Assembly: GCA_049242865.1 (NCBI GenBank)
Contig: JBMLOR010000028.1
Span: 1-43,869 of the forward strand
Length of the DNA: 43,869 nt
From: CAIVPM01 sp049242865
GTDB lineage: Bacteria; Bacteroidota; Bacteroidia; Chitinophagales; Chitinophagaceae
Direction: 5' to 3'
Every line of letters begins with the position of its first letter. Position 1 is the stretch's first letter. Positions 7,496 to 14,643 of this stretch are shown piece after piece. The position numbers and the translations under genes were made by a program. The notes under the pieces were generated by a model. That model searched no databases. It saw only the letters and a program-made list of their open reading frames with translations, and had not been told where the DNA came from.

Positions 7496-9028
7496 ATGAA
7501 AAAAATTTGGTTGGCATCGATGTTTTTTGCTAGCACAGCCTTAGCTCAAAAAAGCGACAAAGCAATAAAGTTTGCTGCACACATTACAGAAAAAGGACTT
7601 CGTGAAAAGCTTACTATTTTAGCTTCTGACGAAATGGAAGGTAGAGAAACAGCCACAGAAGGGCAAAAAAAAGCAGCTGCATTTATTGAAGCACATTTTA
7701 AAAAGCAGGGATTATTGCCAGGCAATGGAAGCAGTTTTCAGCAAGTATATAAAGTGTATCAAGATGAATTATTAAATCATCAACTTGTGCTTAATGGCGA
7801 AACTTTATTTGCAGATAAAGATTATAGCTTTAATCTAAGCAACATTGCTTCAACAAAATTAAACCTTAACAGCCTTGTATTTGCAGGTTATGGTTTAAAC
7901 AACGACAAGCAAAACGATTTTAAAAACCTTGACGTTAAAGGCAAACTTGTTGTAGTTTTAGATGGTTTGCCATCAGATGCACAAACACCTACAACACAAA
8001 CAGGCACTAGAGTTTTAGGCTTAGGTACAAATGCCTCAAAAGCAAATACAGCTAAAAGTTTGGGAGCTATTGGATTAATTATAATAAGTTCTGATTTTCC
8101 AAAAAAATCTCCCTTGTCTGTAAAAGGAAATATGACAGTTAATAAACCAACTGATAACAATTTTTTTACAATAACAGTTAATGAAAAAGTAGGAGCCACA
8201 TTATTAGGAAGAACATTTTTACCTACAAAAAAACAGTTTGAAGAAATTAACAAAGGAAACTATTTTTCAGAATTAACCTTAAATATCCAAAAAAGTACCA
8301 ATACATTAGAAAGTAGTAATGTTATTGGTATAGTTGAAGGCACTGATAAAAAAGATGAATATATTTTTATTACTGGGCATTATGATCATTTGGGTAAACG
8401 CGGTGATGTAATTTATTATGGTGCCGATGACGATGGAAGTGGCACCACAGCTGTAATGCAACTAGCAGAAGCGTTTGCCAAAGCAAAAGCTAAAGGTGAA
8501 GGGCCTCGAAGAACATTGGTTTTTATGGCAGTTAGTGGCGAAGAAAAAGGATTGTGGGGTAGTAAATACTATACCGATAATCCAACTTTTCCACTAGCAA
8601 AAACTAGTGTAGATCTTAATATTGATATGATTGGTAGAATAGACCCATCTTACAAAGGTGATAGTATGAACTATGTATTTGCTATTGGCGAAGACAAATT
8701 AAGTACAGAGTTGCTGCCAATAACAGACAGTATAAACAAATGGTACGCTAAAATGGAAATCGACAGAAGATATAACGATCCAAAAGACCCAAATAGATTT
8801 TACTTTAGAAGCGATCATTACAATTTTGCTGCAAAAGGTGTACCCATAATTTTTTACTTTAACGGAGTGCATAAAGATTATCATAAAGCCACAGATACTG
8901 TAGATAAAATAAATTTCGACTTAATGCTTAAACGCAGTTTATTAGTATACTACACTGCCTGGGAAATGGCAAACAGAAGTGAAATGCTTAAAAGAGACTT
9001 ACCATTAAGTGCAGTTCCCACTAGATAA
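7496..9028 (+). CDS. Secreted M28-family zinc aminopeptidase with PA domain
   Basis: A 510-residue exported metallopeptidase. Signal peptide ends near residue 18 (ALAQ). Residues about 100-275 form the inserted protease-associated (PA) domain. The M28 catalytic domain follows with the two-zinc site: His295 (TGHYDHLG), Asp in GADDDGSG (311-313), the Glu pair 349-350 in SGEEKGLWGS, Asp377 (NIDMIGR) and the final His in YHKATDT. The family removes N-terminal residues from peptides. It is the last gene of the three-gene operon and is followed by a hairpin at 9035-9074. Confidence 0.93.
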   Translation: MKKIWLASMFFASTALAQKSDKAIKFAAHITEKGLREKLTILASDEMEGRETATEGQKKAAAFIEAHFKKQGLLPGNGSSFQQVYKVYQDELLNHQLVLNGETLFADKDYSFNLSNIASTKLNLNSLVFAGYGLNNDKQNDFKNLDVKGKLVVVLDGLPSDAQTPTTQTGTRVLGLGTNASKANTAKSLGAIGLIIISSDFPKKSPLSVKGNMTVNKPTDNNFFTITVNEKVGATLLGRTFLPTKKQFEEINKGNYFSELTLNIQKSTNTLESSNVIGIVEGTDKKDEYIFITGHYDHLGKRGDVIYYGADDDGSGTTAVMQLAEAFAKAKAKGEGPRRTLVFMAVSGEEKGLWGSKYYTDNPTFPLAKTSVDLNIDMIGRIDPSYKGDSMNYVFAIGEDKLSTELLPITDSINKWYAKMEIDRRYNDPKDPNRFYFRSDHYNFAAKGVPIIFYFNGVHKDYHKATDTVDKINFDLMLKRSLLVYYTAWEMANRSEMLKRDLPLSAVPTR

Positions 9029-9034
9029 AAATAA

Positions 9035-9074
9035 ATTATAAATGAGGTTGTTATGCAGCAGCCTCATTTATAAT
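9035..9074. terminator. Hairpin after the M28 peptidase gene
   Basis: 13-bp perfect stem (9035-9047 with 9062-9074), extended inward by three further pairs (one G-U) to a loop at 9051-9058. It lies 6 bp after the stop codon. The U-tract on the plus strand is poor (AACTATTT), so termination may be partial. Confidence 0.55.
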
Positions 9075-9095
9075 AACTATTTCTACAACCGAAAG

Positions 9096-9123
9096 TTGAG
9101 GTAGTTGTTTGAATTTACATTTG
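9096..9123 (+). promoter_or_regulatory. Promoter of the DUF2480 gene
   Basis: TTG (9096-9098), 17-nt spacer, TACATTTG (9116-9123): a good match to the Bacteroidota -33/-7 promoter. The box ends only 9 nt before the ATG at 9133, so the transcript should have a leader of about five nucleotides. Confidence 0.6.
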
Positions 9124-9132
9124 TAGCAGATT

Positions 9133-9645
9133 ATGGAAAATATCATTGTAAATAAAGTAGCACAAAGCAGTATCGTAACACTTAATCTCGAAGACTTTTT
9201 GCCAAAACAACCCATAAAAATCTTTGACTTAAAAGACTTTCTATTTATGGGGCTTATTCTTAAAGAAAAAGACTATAGAGCAGCATTAGAAATTCATGAT
9301 TGGAGCGATTATAACAATAAAAATATTGCTATTACTTGCAGTGCCGATGCAATTGTGCCCATGTGGGCTTACATGCTTGCTACACAATATTTACAACCAA
9401 TTACAGCTTCTGTTTCTTATGGTACAGAAAGTGAGGTAAAAATAAAATTATTAGTAAAAAATATTGACGAAATTAATGCCAATGAATACATTGATAAAAG
9501 AGTAGTGGTAAAAGGCTGTGGCGATGAACAAATACCAGCCGAAGCTTATGTTGCTATTACAAGCAAACTAAAACCTGTTGTAAAAAGTATCATGTTTGGA
9601 GAACCTTGCAGTACCGTACCAATTTACAAAAAAGGAAAAGTGTAA
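9133..9645 (+). CDS. DUF2480 family protein
   Basis: A 170-residue soluble protein without signal peptide, matching the DUF2480 family found throughout Bacteroidota. Recognisable features are the N-terminal VNKVAQSSIVTLNLEDF, the FDLKDFLFMGLILKEKDYR stretch, AITCSADAIVPMWAYMLA, and the C-terminal VVKGCGDEQIPAEAYVAI. No function is established for the family; the Cys residues in TCSADAIVP and KGCGDEQIP are in similar sequence contexts, which suggests two related sites. It is a single-gene unit with its own promoter and lies just upstream of tRNA-Phe. Confidence 0.88.
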   Translation: MENIIVNKVAQSSIVTLNLEDFLPKQPIKIFDLKDFLFMGLILKEKDYRAALEIHDWSDYNNKNIAITCSADAIVPMWAYMLATQYLQPITASVSYGTESEVKIKLLVKNIDEINANEYIDKRVVVKGCGDEQIPAEAYVAITSKLKPVVKSIMFGEPCSTVPIYKKGKV

Positions 9646-9673
9646 AAAAATATGTAAAATATAAAGTAAACCC

Positions 9674-9681
9674 TATATTTG
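9674..9681 (+). promoter_or_regulatory. tRNA-Phe promoter -7 box
   Basis: TATATTTG, a perfect TAnnTTTG match, 16 nt before the first base of the mature tRNA. No convincing -33 TTTG is visible, which is tolerable for stable-RNA promoters. Confidence 0.6.
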
Positions 9682-9697
9682 CAACCCCAAAAGGGAT

Positions 9698-9770
9698 GGT
9701 GCGGTAGCTCAGTAGGTAGAGCAAAGGACTGAAAATCCTTGTGTCGCCGGTTCGATCCCGGCCCACACCA
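9698..9770 (+). tRNA. tRNA-Phe (anticodon GAA)
   Basis: A complete 73-nt cloverleaf read by hand: 7-bp acceptor stem, D arm GCTC/GAGC, anticodon stem AAGGA/TCCTT with loop CTGAAAA (anticodon GAA), 5-nt variable loop, T arm GCCGG/CCGGC with loop TTCGATC, discriminator A. The 3' CCA is not encoded. One oddity: position 5 (C, 9702) faces position 68 (A, 9765), an A-C mismatch in the acceptor stem. A strong terminator follows at once. Confidence 0.97.
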
Positions 9771-9771
9771 C

Positions 9772-9806
9772 AAAAAACCTCTTAGTAAATTACTGAGAGG
9801 TTTTTT
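9772..9806 (+). terminator. Intrinsic terminator of tRNA-Phe
   Basis: 11-bp perfect stem (9772-9782 with 9796-9806) with A6 before and T6 within the right arm; the inner bases pair further (one G-U). It starts one base after the tRNA. From 9807 to 9975 the sequence is AT-rich and nothing else can be supported in it. Confidence 0.9.
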
Positions 9807-9975
9807 ATTTTACATCATCAGAAACATTAACTCAAGCTCTTTAAGCAAGTTAATGGCATTGTTAATTCTTTGTTTCTTTTTTAATTTTAAAAAATATTTT
9901 GTTTCTTGTAACAATTTTTGTTTCTCGCTACTAAATGTTATTGATTACTCTATTTTTATCCCATAACAATTATAT

Positions 9976-10914
9976 ATGAGCAACATTTTAGAACTTCATC
10001 AACTAAAAAAATATTTTGCCACACAAAAAGCAGTTGATGATATTAGTTTCAACATTCCAGAAGGTAGTATTTTTGGTTTGCTTGGTCCAAACGGAGCAGG
10101 TAAAACCACACTAATTAGAATGATTACTGGCATTTTTTACCCAGATGAAGGACAAATAATTTTTGATGGTAAAAAATTTGATGCCATTAACGATGCCATT
10201 AAAATTGGTTATATGCCAGAGGAACGAGGCTTATACAAAAAAATGAAAATTGGAGAACAAGCCCTGTATTTAGCTCAACTCAAAGGCCTATCTAAAGCCG
10301 AAGCCACAGAAAAAATTAAACACTGGTTTACAAAACTAGATATGCAAACTTGGTGGAATAAAAAGGTAGAAGACCTTAGTAAAGGTATGAGCCAAAAACT
10401 TCAATTTGTAACTACAGTTTTACACGAGCCAAAACTAATTATACTTGATGAGCCTTTTAGTGGCCTAGATCCATTAAACGCCAACCTAATTAAAGATGAA
10501 ATTTATGGTTTAGCACAACGTGGTAGTACCATAATTTTTAGTACCCATCGTATGGAACAAGTGGAAGAAATTTGCGACCAAATTGTACTAGTAAATCTTG
10601 GTAAAAAAATTTTAGAAGGTACGGTAAACGAAGTAAAACAACAGTTTAAAGAATTTAAATTTAGTGTTAAAACAACTGAAGTTCCTGAAGCTTTGCAACA
10701 CGAAAGCTTTGTAATTTTAGACCAAAAAGTAAACAATTTTACTGTTAAAATAAACGAAGGATTTAAAAGCAACGACGTTCTTCAATATTTTATAAACAAA
10801 GGTTTAACTGTTGAAGGTTTTAACGAAATACTTCCTTCTTTAAACGACATATTTATCAACTTAGTAGAAAATACAAATGCTAAAGCAAGAGCTTTTGTAA
10901 ATATCGACAACTAA
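9976..10914 (+). CDS. ABC transporter ATP-binding protein (NatA-like)
   Basis: Nucleotide-binding subunit of an ABC-2 type exporter. The 312-residue protein has Walker A GPNGAGKTT (37-45), the signature LSKGMSQKLQ, Walker B LIILDEPFSGLDP and the switch histidine in IIFSTHRMEQ. The last ~90 residues match the C-terminal extension common in NatA/YhaQ-type ATPases. It is followed after 48 bp by the permease gene, with which it should form a two-gene operon. The closest described type is the NatAB sodium exporter family, but the substrate cannot be deduced from sequence. Confidence 0.93.
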   Translation: MSNILELHQLKKYFATQKAVDDISFNIPEGSIFGLLGPNGAGKTTLIRMITGIFYPDEGQIIFDGKKFDAINDAIKIGYMPEERGLYKKMKIGEQALYLAQLKGLSKAEATEKIKHWFTKLDMQTWWNKKVEDLSKGMSQKLQFVTTVLHEPKLIILDEPFSGLDPLNANLIKDEIYGLAQRGSTIIFSTHRMEQVEEICDQIVLVNLGKKILEGTVNEVKQQFKEFKFSVKTTEVPEALQHESFVILDQKVNNFTVKINEGFKSNDVLQYFINKGLTVEGFNEILPSLNDIFINLVENTNAKARAFVNIDN

Positions 10915-10962
10915 TTGGTTTAATATTCATCTATCAAAAAATTACAATAAAATCTTTATACA

Positions 10963-12288
10963 ATGAACAAAGCACTAATTGTTGCTAAAAGAGAATTCCT
11001 TTCAAGAGTACAGAAAAAAACATTTTTATTAACCACAATAGGTTTGCCCATCTTAATTTTTGGATTTTATGCTTTAATAATTCTATTTTCTGTTAAGAAT
11101 ACTGACGATTTTAAAATAGCAATTTCTGATGAGGCTAATGTGTTTAATAAAGCTATTACAGATAAAAAGAAAGAACTTGTTTTTAGTTATGTAAATAGTT
11201 CTGAAGATAGTTTAAAAGCTCAACTATCAAAAGGAAAAATTGATGCTTACGTTTTTGTACCAAAAACTTTTACAATTACTTCAAATACCGATTCTTTAAA
11301 AGTTGTAAGTGATAAAAGTGTTGGTATAATGACAAGAGAAAAAATTGAACGAAAATTTGAAAATTATATCGAAGAACAACGCCTTATTACTGGTACAAAA
11401 ATGAGCAAAGAAGTTTTAGATAGTTTACAAAAAAGTAACCAAGTTGTTTTTGAAACTGTAAAAGGTGAAAAAGACGATAAAGCTGGCAGAAGTTATGTAA
11501 TTGGATTTGCTTCGGGCTTCTTAATTTATATTGTATTATTTATTTATGGAACAATGGTAATGCGAGGTGTAATGGAAGAAAAAACAAATCGTATTGCCGA
11601 AGTTATTGTGAGTAGTGTAAAACCATTTCAATTAATGATAGGCAAAATTGTAGGTATTGGTAGTGTTGGTTTATTACAGTTTGTTATTTGGATTGTTTTG
11701 ATGATGAGTGCAAGTACCATATTGGCCTTTTTAAGCCCTGACACTGCTGCACAAATGCAAAATATGCCCATGCAGCCAGGTATGGCACAAGTAAGTCAAA
11801 TGCAAAATAGTAGTATGATTACAGGAGTTTTTGAAAGTTTGAAAGGTGTTAACTGGGTTTTAATTTTAGGTTGTTTCTTGTTTTACTTTTTGGGTGGATA
11901 TTTTTTATATGCTTCTTTGTTTGCAGCAGTTGGAAGTACAGTAAACGAAGACCCTCAAGATGCTCAAAGCCTAATGTTGCCTGTAACTTTACCTATAGTT
12001 TTTGGTATAGTAATTATGATGCAAGCTGTTAACAACCCAAATAGTGGCTTAGCTGTGTTTGGTAGTTTGTTCCCTTTAACCTCGCCAATAGTAATGGTAG
12101 CTAGGGTTGCTTATGGTGTGCCAGATGGTGTAACTACTTTTCAATTAATATTAAGTATGGTTTTATTGGTATCAGGTTTTATTGGTACAACTTGGCTAGC
12201 AGGTAAAATATACAGAACAGGAATTTTAATGTATGGAAAGAAAATTACATTTAAAGAACTAGGTAAATGGATTGTTCGTAAAAACTAA
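10963..12288 (+). CDS. ABC-2 type transporter permease (NatB-like)
   Basis: Membrane subunit partnering the ATPase upstream. The 441-residue protein has one N-terminal transmembrane segment (about 22-45), a large extracytoplasmic loop of about 130 residues, and a C-terminal group of five or so membrane segments starting near SYVIGFASGFLIYIVLFIYG. The motif GVMEEKTNRIAEVIVSSVKP is typical of NatB-like ABC-2 permeases. A Met/Gln-rich loop (MQNMPMQPGMAQVSQMQNSS, near residue 265-285) lies between membrane segments. The operon ends in a very strong terminator at 12311-12348. Confidence 0.93.
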   Translation: MNKALIVAKREFLSRVQKKTFLLTTIGLPILIFGFYALIILFSVKNTDDFKIAISDEANVFNKAITDKKKELVFSYVNSSEDSLKAQLSKGKIDAYVFVPKTFTITSNTDSLKVVSDKSVGIMTREKIERKFENYIEEQRLITGTKMSKEVLDSLQKSNQVVFETVKGEKDDKAGRSYVIGFASGFLIYIVLFIYGTMVMRGVMEEKTNRIAEVIVSSVKPFQLMIGKIVGIGSVGLLQFVIWIVLMMSASTILAFLSPDTAAQMQNMPMQPGMAQVSQMQNSSMITGVFESLKGVNWVLILGCFLFYFLGGYFLYASLFAAVGSTVNEDPQDAQSLMLPVTLPIVFGIVIMMQAVNNPNSGLAVFGSLFPLTSPIVMVARVAYGVPDGVTTFQLILSMVLLVSGFIGTTWLAGKIYRTGILMYGKKITFKELGKWIVRKN

Positions 12289-12310
12289 TTCTATAGAATT
12301 TTTAATGATA

Positions 12311-12350
12311 AAAACCCTTGAAAGATTTCAGAATCTTTCAAGGGTTTTTT
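12311..12350. terminator. Strong intrinsic terminator after the ABC exporter operon
   Basis: 17-bp perfect stem (12311-12327 with 12332-12348), 4-nt loop TCAG, then a T-run. It lies between convergent units; A-run on the left also makes it work on the minus strand for the DUF502 gene. Confidence 0.93.
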
Positions 12351-12387
12351 GTTTTGTAGATAGTATAAACAGCTGTTATTTTAATCT

Positions 12388-13035
12388 TTAATCATCCACC
12401 TGCACCACACCTGCACTTACTGCAAATTTCATAGCATCTGATGCTGATATGTCGGTTGGTAATTTTTTAATTTTATCTTTTCCTACAATAAATAAATTTC
12501 CACTAATGTTATAGCTGTGTGGGCAATACACCACAACATAATCATCCATTCCAAATTGTGCAGCAGATTCTGATGTTATAAAAGCAATACGCCAAACATC
12601 GGGCCCATTGATATTTACTAAAATTGGTTTATCAAATTTCTTTTTATCTCCAGCAAATGCTTCAAAAAAATCTTTTACCGATGAATAAATAAATTTTATC
12701 CCGGGCGTTTTTTCTAATACTTTATCTAAAAGTTCAACAAGCTTTCCTATTACAAATATGCTCGATAACCATCCTATTAAAAGTACAAACAACACAATAA
12801 TTACAAACCCTAACCCAGGAATTTTTTCAACTTTACCTGCTGCATCTGCCTTAATCCAAGAAGGAAAAATAGAATGCAAAATATTTGGTATTAAGCCATC
12901 TATCCAATTAAACAAGCCAATAATCGCTGAGGCTGTAATGGCAATTGGAGCAATTACAATTAATCCTTGTAAAAAATATTGGAGCAGTCTTCTTAAATAA
13001 ACCCTTGCTCTAGGTGTTAAAAATTTAATGTTCAT
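12388..13035 (-). CDS. DUF502 family membrane protein
   Basis: A 215-residue inner-membrane protein of the DUF502 family. Two hydrophobic segments are visible: about 18-42 (FLQGLIVIAPIAITASAIIG) and about 72-98 (GLGFVIIVLFVLLIGWLSSI). The family signature is the stretch LLDKVLEKTPGIKFIYSSVKD after the second segment, followed by a soluble C-terminal domain with PILVNINGPDVWRIAFITSE. The biochemical role is unknown. A TAnnTTTG box (TAGATTTG) stands 17 nt before the start codon, right behind the terminator of the upstream gene, so it is transcribed on its own. Confidence 0.88.
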   Translation of the reverse strand: MNIKFLTPRARVYLRRLLQYFLQGLIVIAPIAITASAIIGLFNWIDGLIPNILHSIFPSWIKADAAGKVEKIPGLGFVIIVLFVLLIGWLSSIFVIGKLVELLDKVLEKTPGIKFIYSSVKDFFEAFAGDKKKFDKPILVNINGPDVWRIAFITSESAAQFGMDDYVVVYCPHSYNISGNLFIVGKDKIKKLPTDISASDAMKFAVSAGVVQVDD

Positions 13036-13052
13036 TAGCTTAATCTATAAAA

Positions 13053-13060
13053 CAAATCTA
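13053..13060 (-). promoter_or_regulatory. Promoter -7 box of the DUF502 gene
   Basis: TAGATTTG on the minus strand, a perfect TAnnTTTG match 17 nt before the ATG, directly after the upstream terminator. No clear -33 element. Confidence 0.45.
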
Positions 13061-13063
13061 TAA

Positions 13064-13099
13064 AAAAAGCTGATTCTTTTTTGTAAGAATCAGCTTTTT
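13064..13099 (-). terminator. Intrinsic terminator of the beta-barrel protein gene
   Basis: 15-bp perfect stem (13064-13078 with 13085-13099) with loop 13079-13084 and a T-run following on the minus strand. It separates the beta-barrel gene from the DUF502 gene. Confidence 0.9.
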
Positions 13100-13120
13100 A
13101 ATATTCTAAAAAAGTAAAAT

Positions 13121-13924
13121 TTACAAACCACTTAGCACTACGCCTATGGAGTATCTATTCATTGGAGCTCCCAAACCATCTTTTAATACAGGAGTTATAT
13201 CAAACGAACCATGCACCCCAAAAATACCATAACTTATTCTAGAAGTTACGCTTAATCTTTGTGAGGTAAAAAATCTGTTATTGCTTTCTTTTTGTATGTA
13301 AGATGGGCCAAAAACACTAGCACCGTTAGCTGTTACAAGATTTTTTCCTTTGCTATATGTTTTTAAAATTGTACCCACTTTTGCACCAAGTGCAAATCTC
13401 CAAGAACTAGCTGGCTCCTCTGGGTTTAGAGTATATCTAACCTCAACTGGTACTTCTAAATAAATAGTGGTAACCTTAAATTTTTCAAAATGGTTGGTAT
13501 TTGCAACGTTTGTAAATGGTAGTCTATTAGTTGTAGCTTTTATGTTTACATAAGTTTTGTCAAAAAACATATTACTTGATCCAATCCCTATTCCATATCC
13601 AACACTAAACTTTGGGTTAGTTTTAAAGGGCTTATCTGTCATTAAGTAAAAATTAAAATGCCTGCTAAATCCACCACCAAGCCTTACACTATCTGGTCTA
13701 TTAGCCCAATTTTCTGCACCATATTGAATCATAAAATGGTCGGCAACCCTGTTGGCCATTTTTTTTGGATCAACAACTTTTTTGGGCAGGTCTTTTGTTT
13801 CGGGCTTACTTACTACTTCTTTTTTTATGGTAGTAGTTGAATCTTTTGATTTCTTTTTCCAAAACTGAGCCTGTGATGTTTGTGCAATACAAAAAGTGCA
13901 TGCTATCAATAAAAATTTTTTCAT
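13121..13924 (-). CDS. Outer-membrane beta-barrel protein
   Basis: A 267-residue exported protein. Signal peptide ends near residue 19 (TSQAQ). A Lys/Thr/Pro-rich linker (residues 22-55) is followed by about 200 residues of alternating beta strands resembling the small outer-membrane beta-barrel (porin-like) group common in Bacteroidota: GGGFSRHFNFYL, FSVGYGIGIGSSNMFF, LEVPVEVRYTL, FALGAKVGTIL and a C-terminal YSIGVVLSGL. Function and cargo are unknown. The gene is monocistronic, bounded by the terminator at 13064-13099. Confidence 0.85.
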   Translation of the reverse strand: MKKFLLIACTFCIAQTSQAQFWKKKSKDSTTTIKKEVVSKPETKDLPKKVVDPKKMANRVADHFMIQYGAENWANRPDSVRLGGGFSRHFNFYLMTDKPFKTNPKFSVGYGIGIGSSNMFFDKTYVNIKATTNRLPFTNVANTNHFEKFKVTTIYLEVPVEVRYTLNPEEPASSWRFALGAKVGTILKTYSKGKNLVTANGASVFGPSYIQKESNNRFFTSQRLSVTSRISYGIFGVHGSFDITPVLKDGLGAPMNRYSIGVVLSGL

Positions 13925-14110
13925 TCTTTGTTATAAATCTTTGAAAGGTGGCAAAGTAAACGATTTGCTATAAAACTTTGAGAAATAGCTGTTAAAAAGC
14001 ATCAAAAATTAAAAAATTATAACAGATTCTTTACAAGTTGTAACACAAACATGTTTGCAAACACAAAATGCACTTAAAAAACAAAATTTTTCATAATTTT
14101 TTATAAATCT

Positions 14111-14141
14111 TTTGGCAGTTTTATAAATTATCCCAACTTTG
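14111..14141 (+). promoter_or_regulatory. Promoter of the marR-type gene
   Basis: TTTG (14111-14114), 19-nt spacer, CAACTTTG (14134-14141), a one-mismatch form of TAnnTTTG. Expected transcription start is near 14147, about 17 nt before the ATG. Confidence 0.5.
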
Positions 14142-14145
14142 TAAT

Positions 14146-14163
14146 TAGTTGCATAAACAACTA
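14146..14163 (+). promoter_or_regulatory. Candidate MarR operator (inverted repeat)
   Basis: Perfect inverted repeat TAGTTG-N6-CAACTA covering the predicted transcription start and ending two bases before the start codon of the MarR-type gene. Size, symmetry and position fit an autoregulatory MarR-family site; binding is inferred. Confidence 0.55.
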
Positions 14164-14164
14164 T

Positions 14165-14605
14165 ATGTCAATCAACCATTTTAAAAGAGGAGAATTATAT
14201 AGTGTCTTAAATGCAGTGGCTGCAAATGCCATTAGCAGAAGATTACAAAAAAACTTTAGAGACGCTAATCTCGACATCACTGTTGAGCAATGGAGCATTT
14301 TATACCATTTATGGAAAGAAGATACCCAAAGCCAACAACAACTTTGCGACAAATCGTTTAGAGATAAAGCTAGCATTACAAGGCTAATTGATAATTTAGA
14401 AAAACAACAACTCGTTGAGCGAAAACCGAGTGCTACCGATAGAAGAATTAACTTAATATGCCTTACTGAACAGGGCAAAAACTTACAACAACAAACCATT
14501 GATATTGCCAACAACACGATGGACGAAGCTTTGGTGAATATTTCTAAAGCCGAAATAGATGTAGTAAAAAATGTTTTACAAAGGGTTTACGATAACTTGA
14601 TTTAA
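14165..14605 (+). CDS. MarR-family transcriptional regulator
   Basis: A 146-residue winged-helix repressor. Residues about 35-100 contain the MarR fold: ITVEQWSILYHLWKEDTQSQ, then LCDKSFRDKASITRLIDNLE as the helix-turn-helix and LVERKPSATDRRINLICLTE as the wing with the conserved D-R-R motif. MarR proteins usually act as dimers and release DNA on binding small ligands. It lies 38 bp before an acyl-CoA dehydrogenase gene on the same strand, so it may control fatty-acid or aromatic-acid breakdown through that gene as well as itself. An inverted repeat covers its transcription start. Confidence 0.92.
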   Translation: MSINHFKRGELYSVLNAVAANAISRRLQKNFRDANLDITVEQWSILYHLWKEDTQSQQQLCDKSFRDKASITRLIDNLEKQQLVERKPSATDRRINLICLTEQGKNLQQQTIDIANNTMDEALVNISKAEIDVVKNVLQRVYDNLI

Positions 14606-14643
14606 AAATAATTTCCAATAAATAACAAAATAAAATCTCTATC

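Noticed and set aside
9739..9966. Open reading frame of 75 codons overlapping tRNA-Phe and its terminator
   Set aside because: It begins inside the tRNA and reads through the terminator hairpin; composition and lack of a start context show it is chance.
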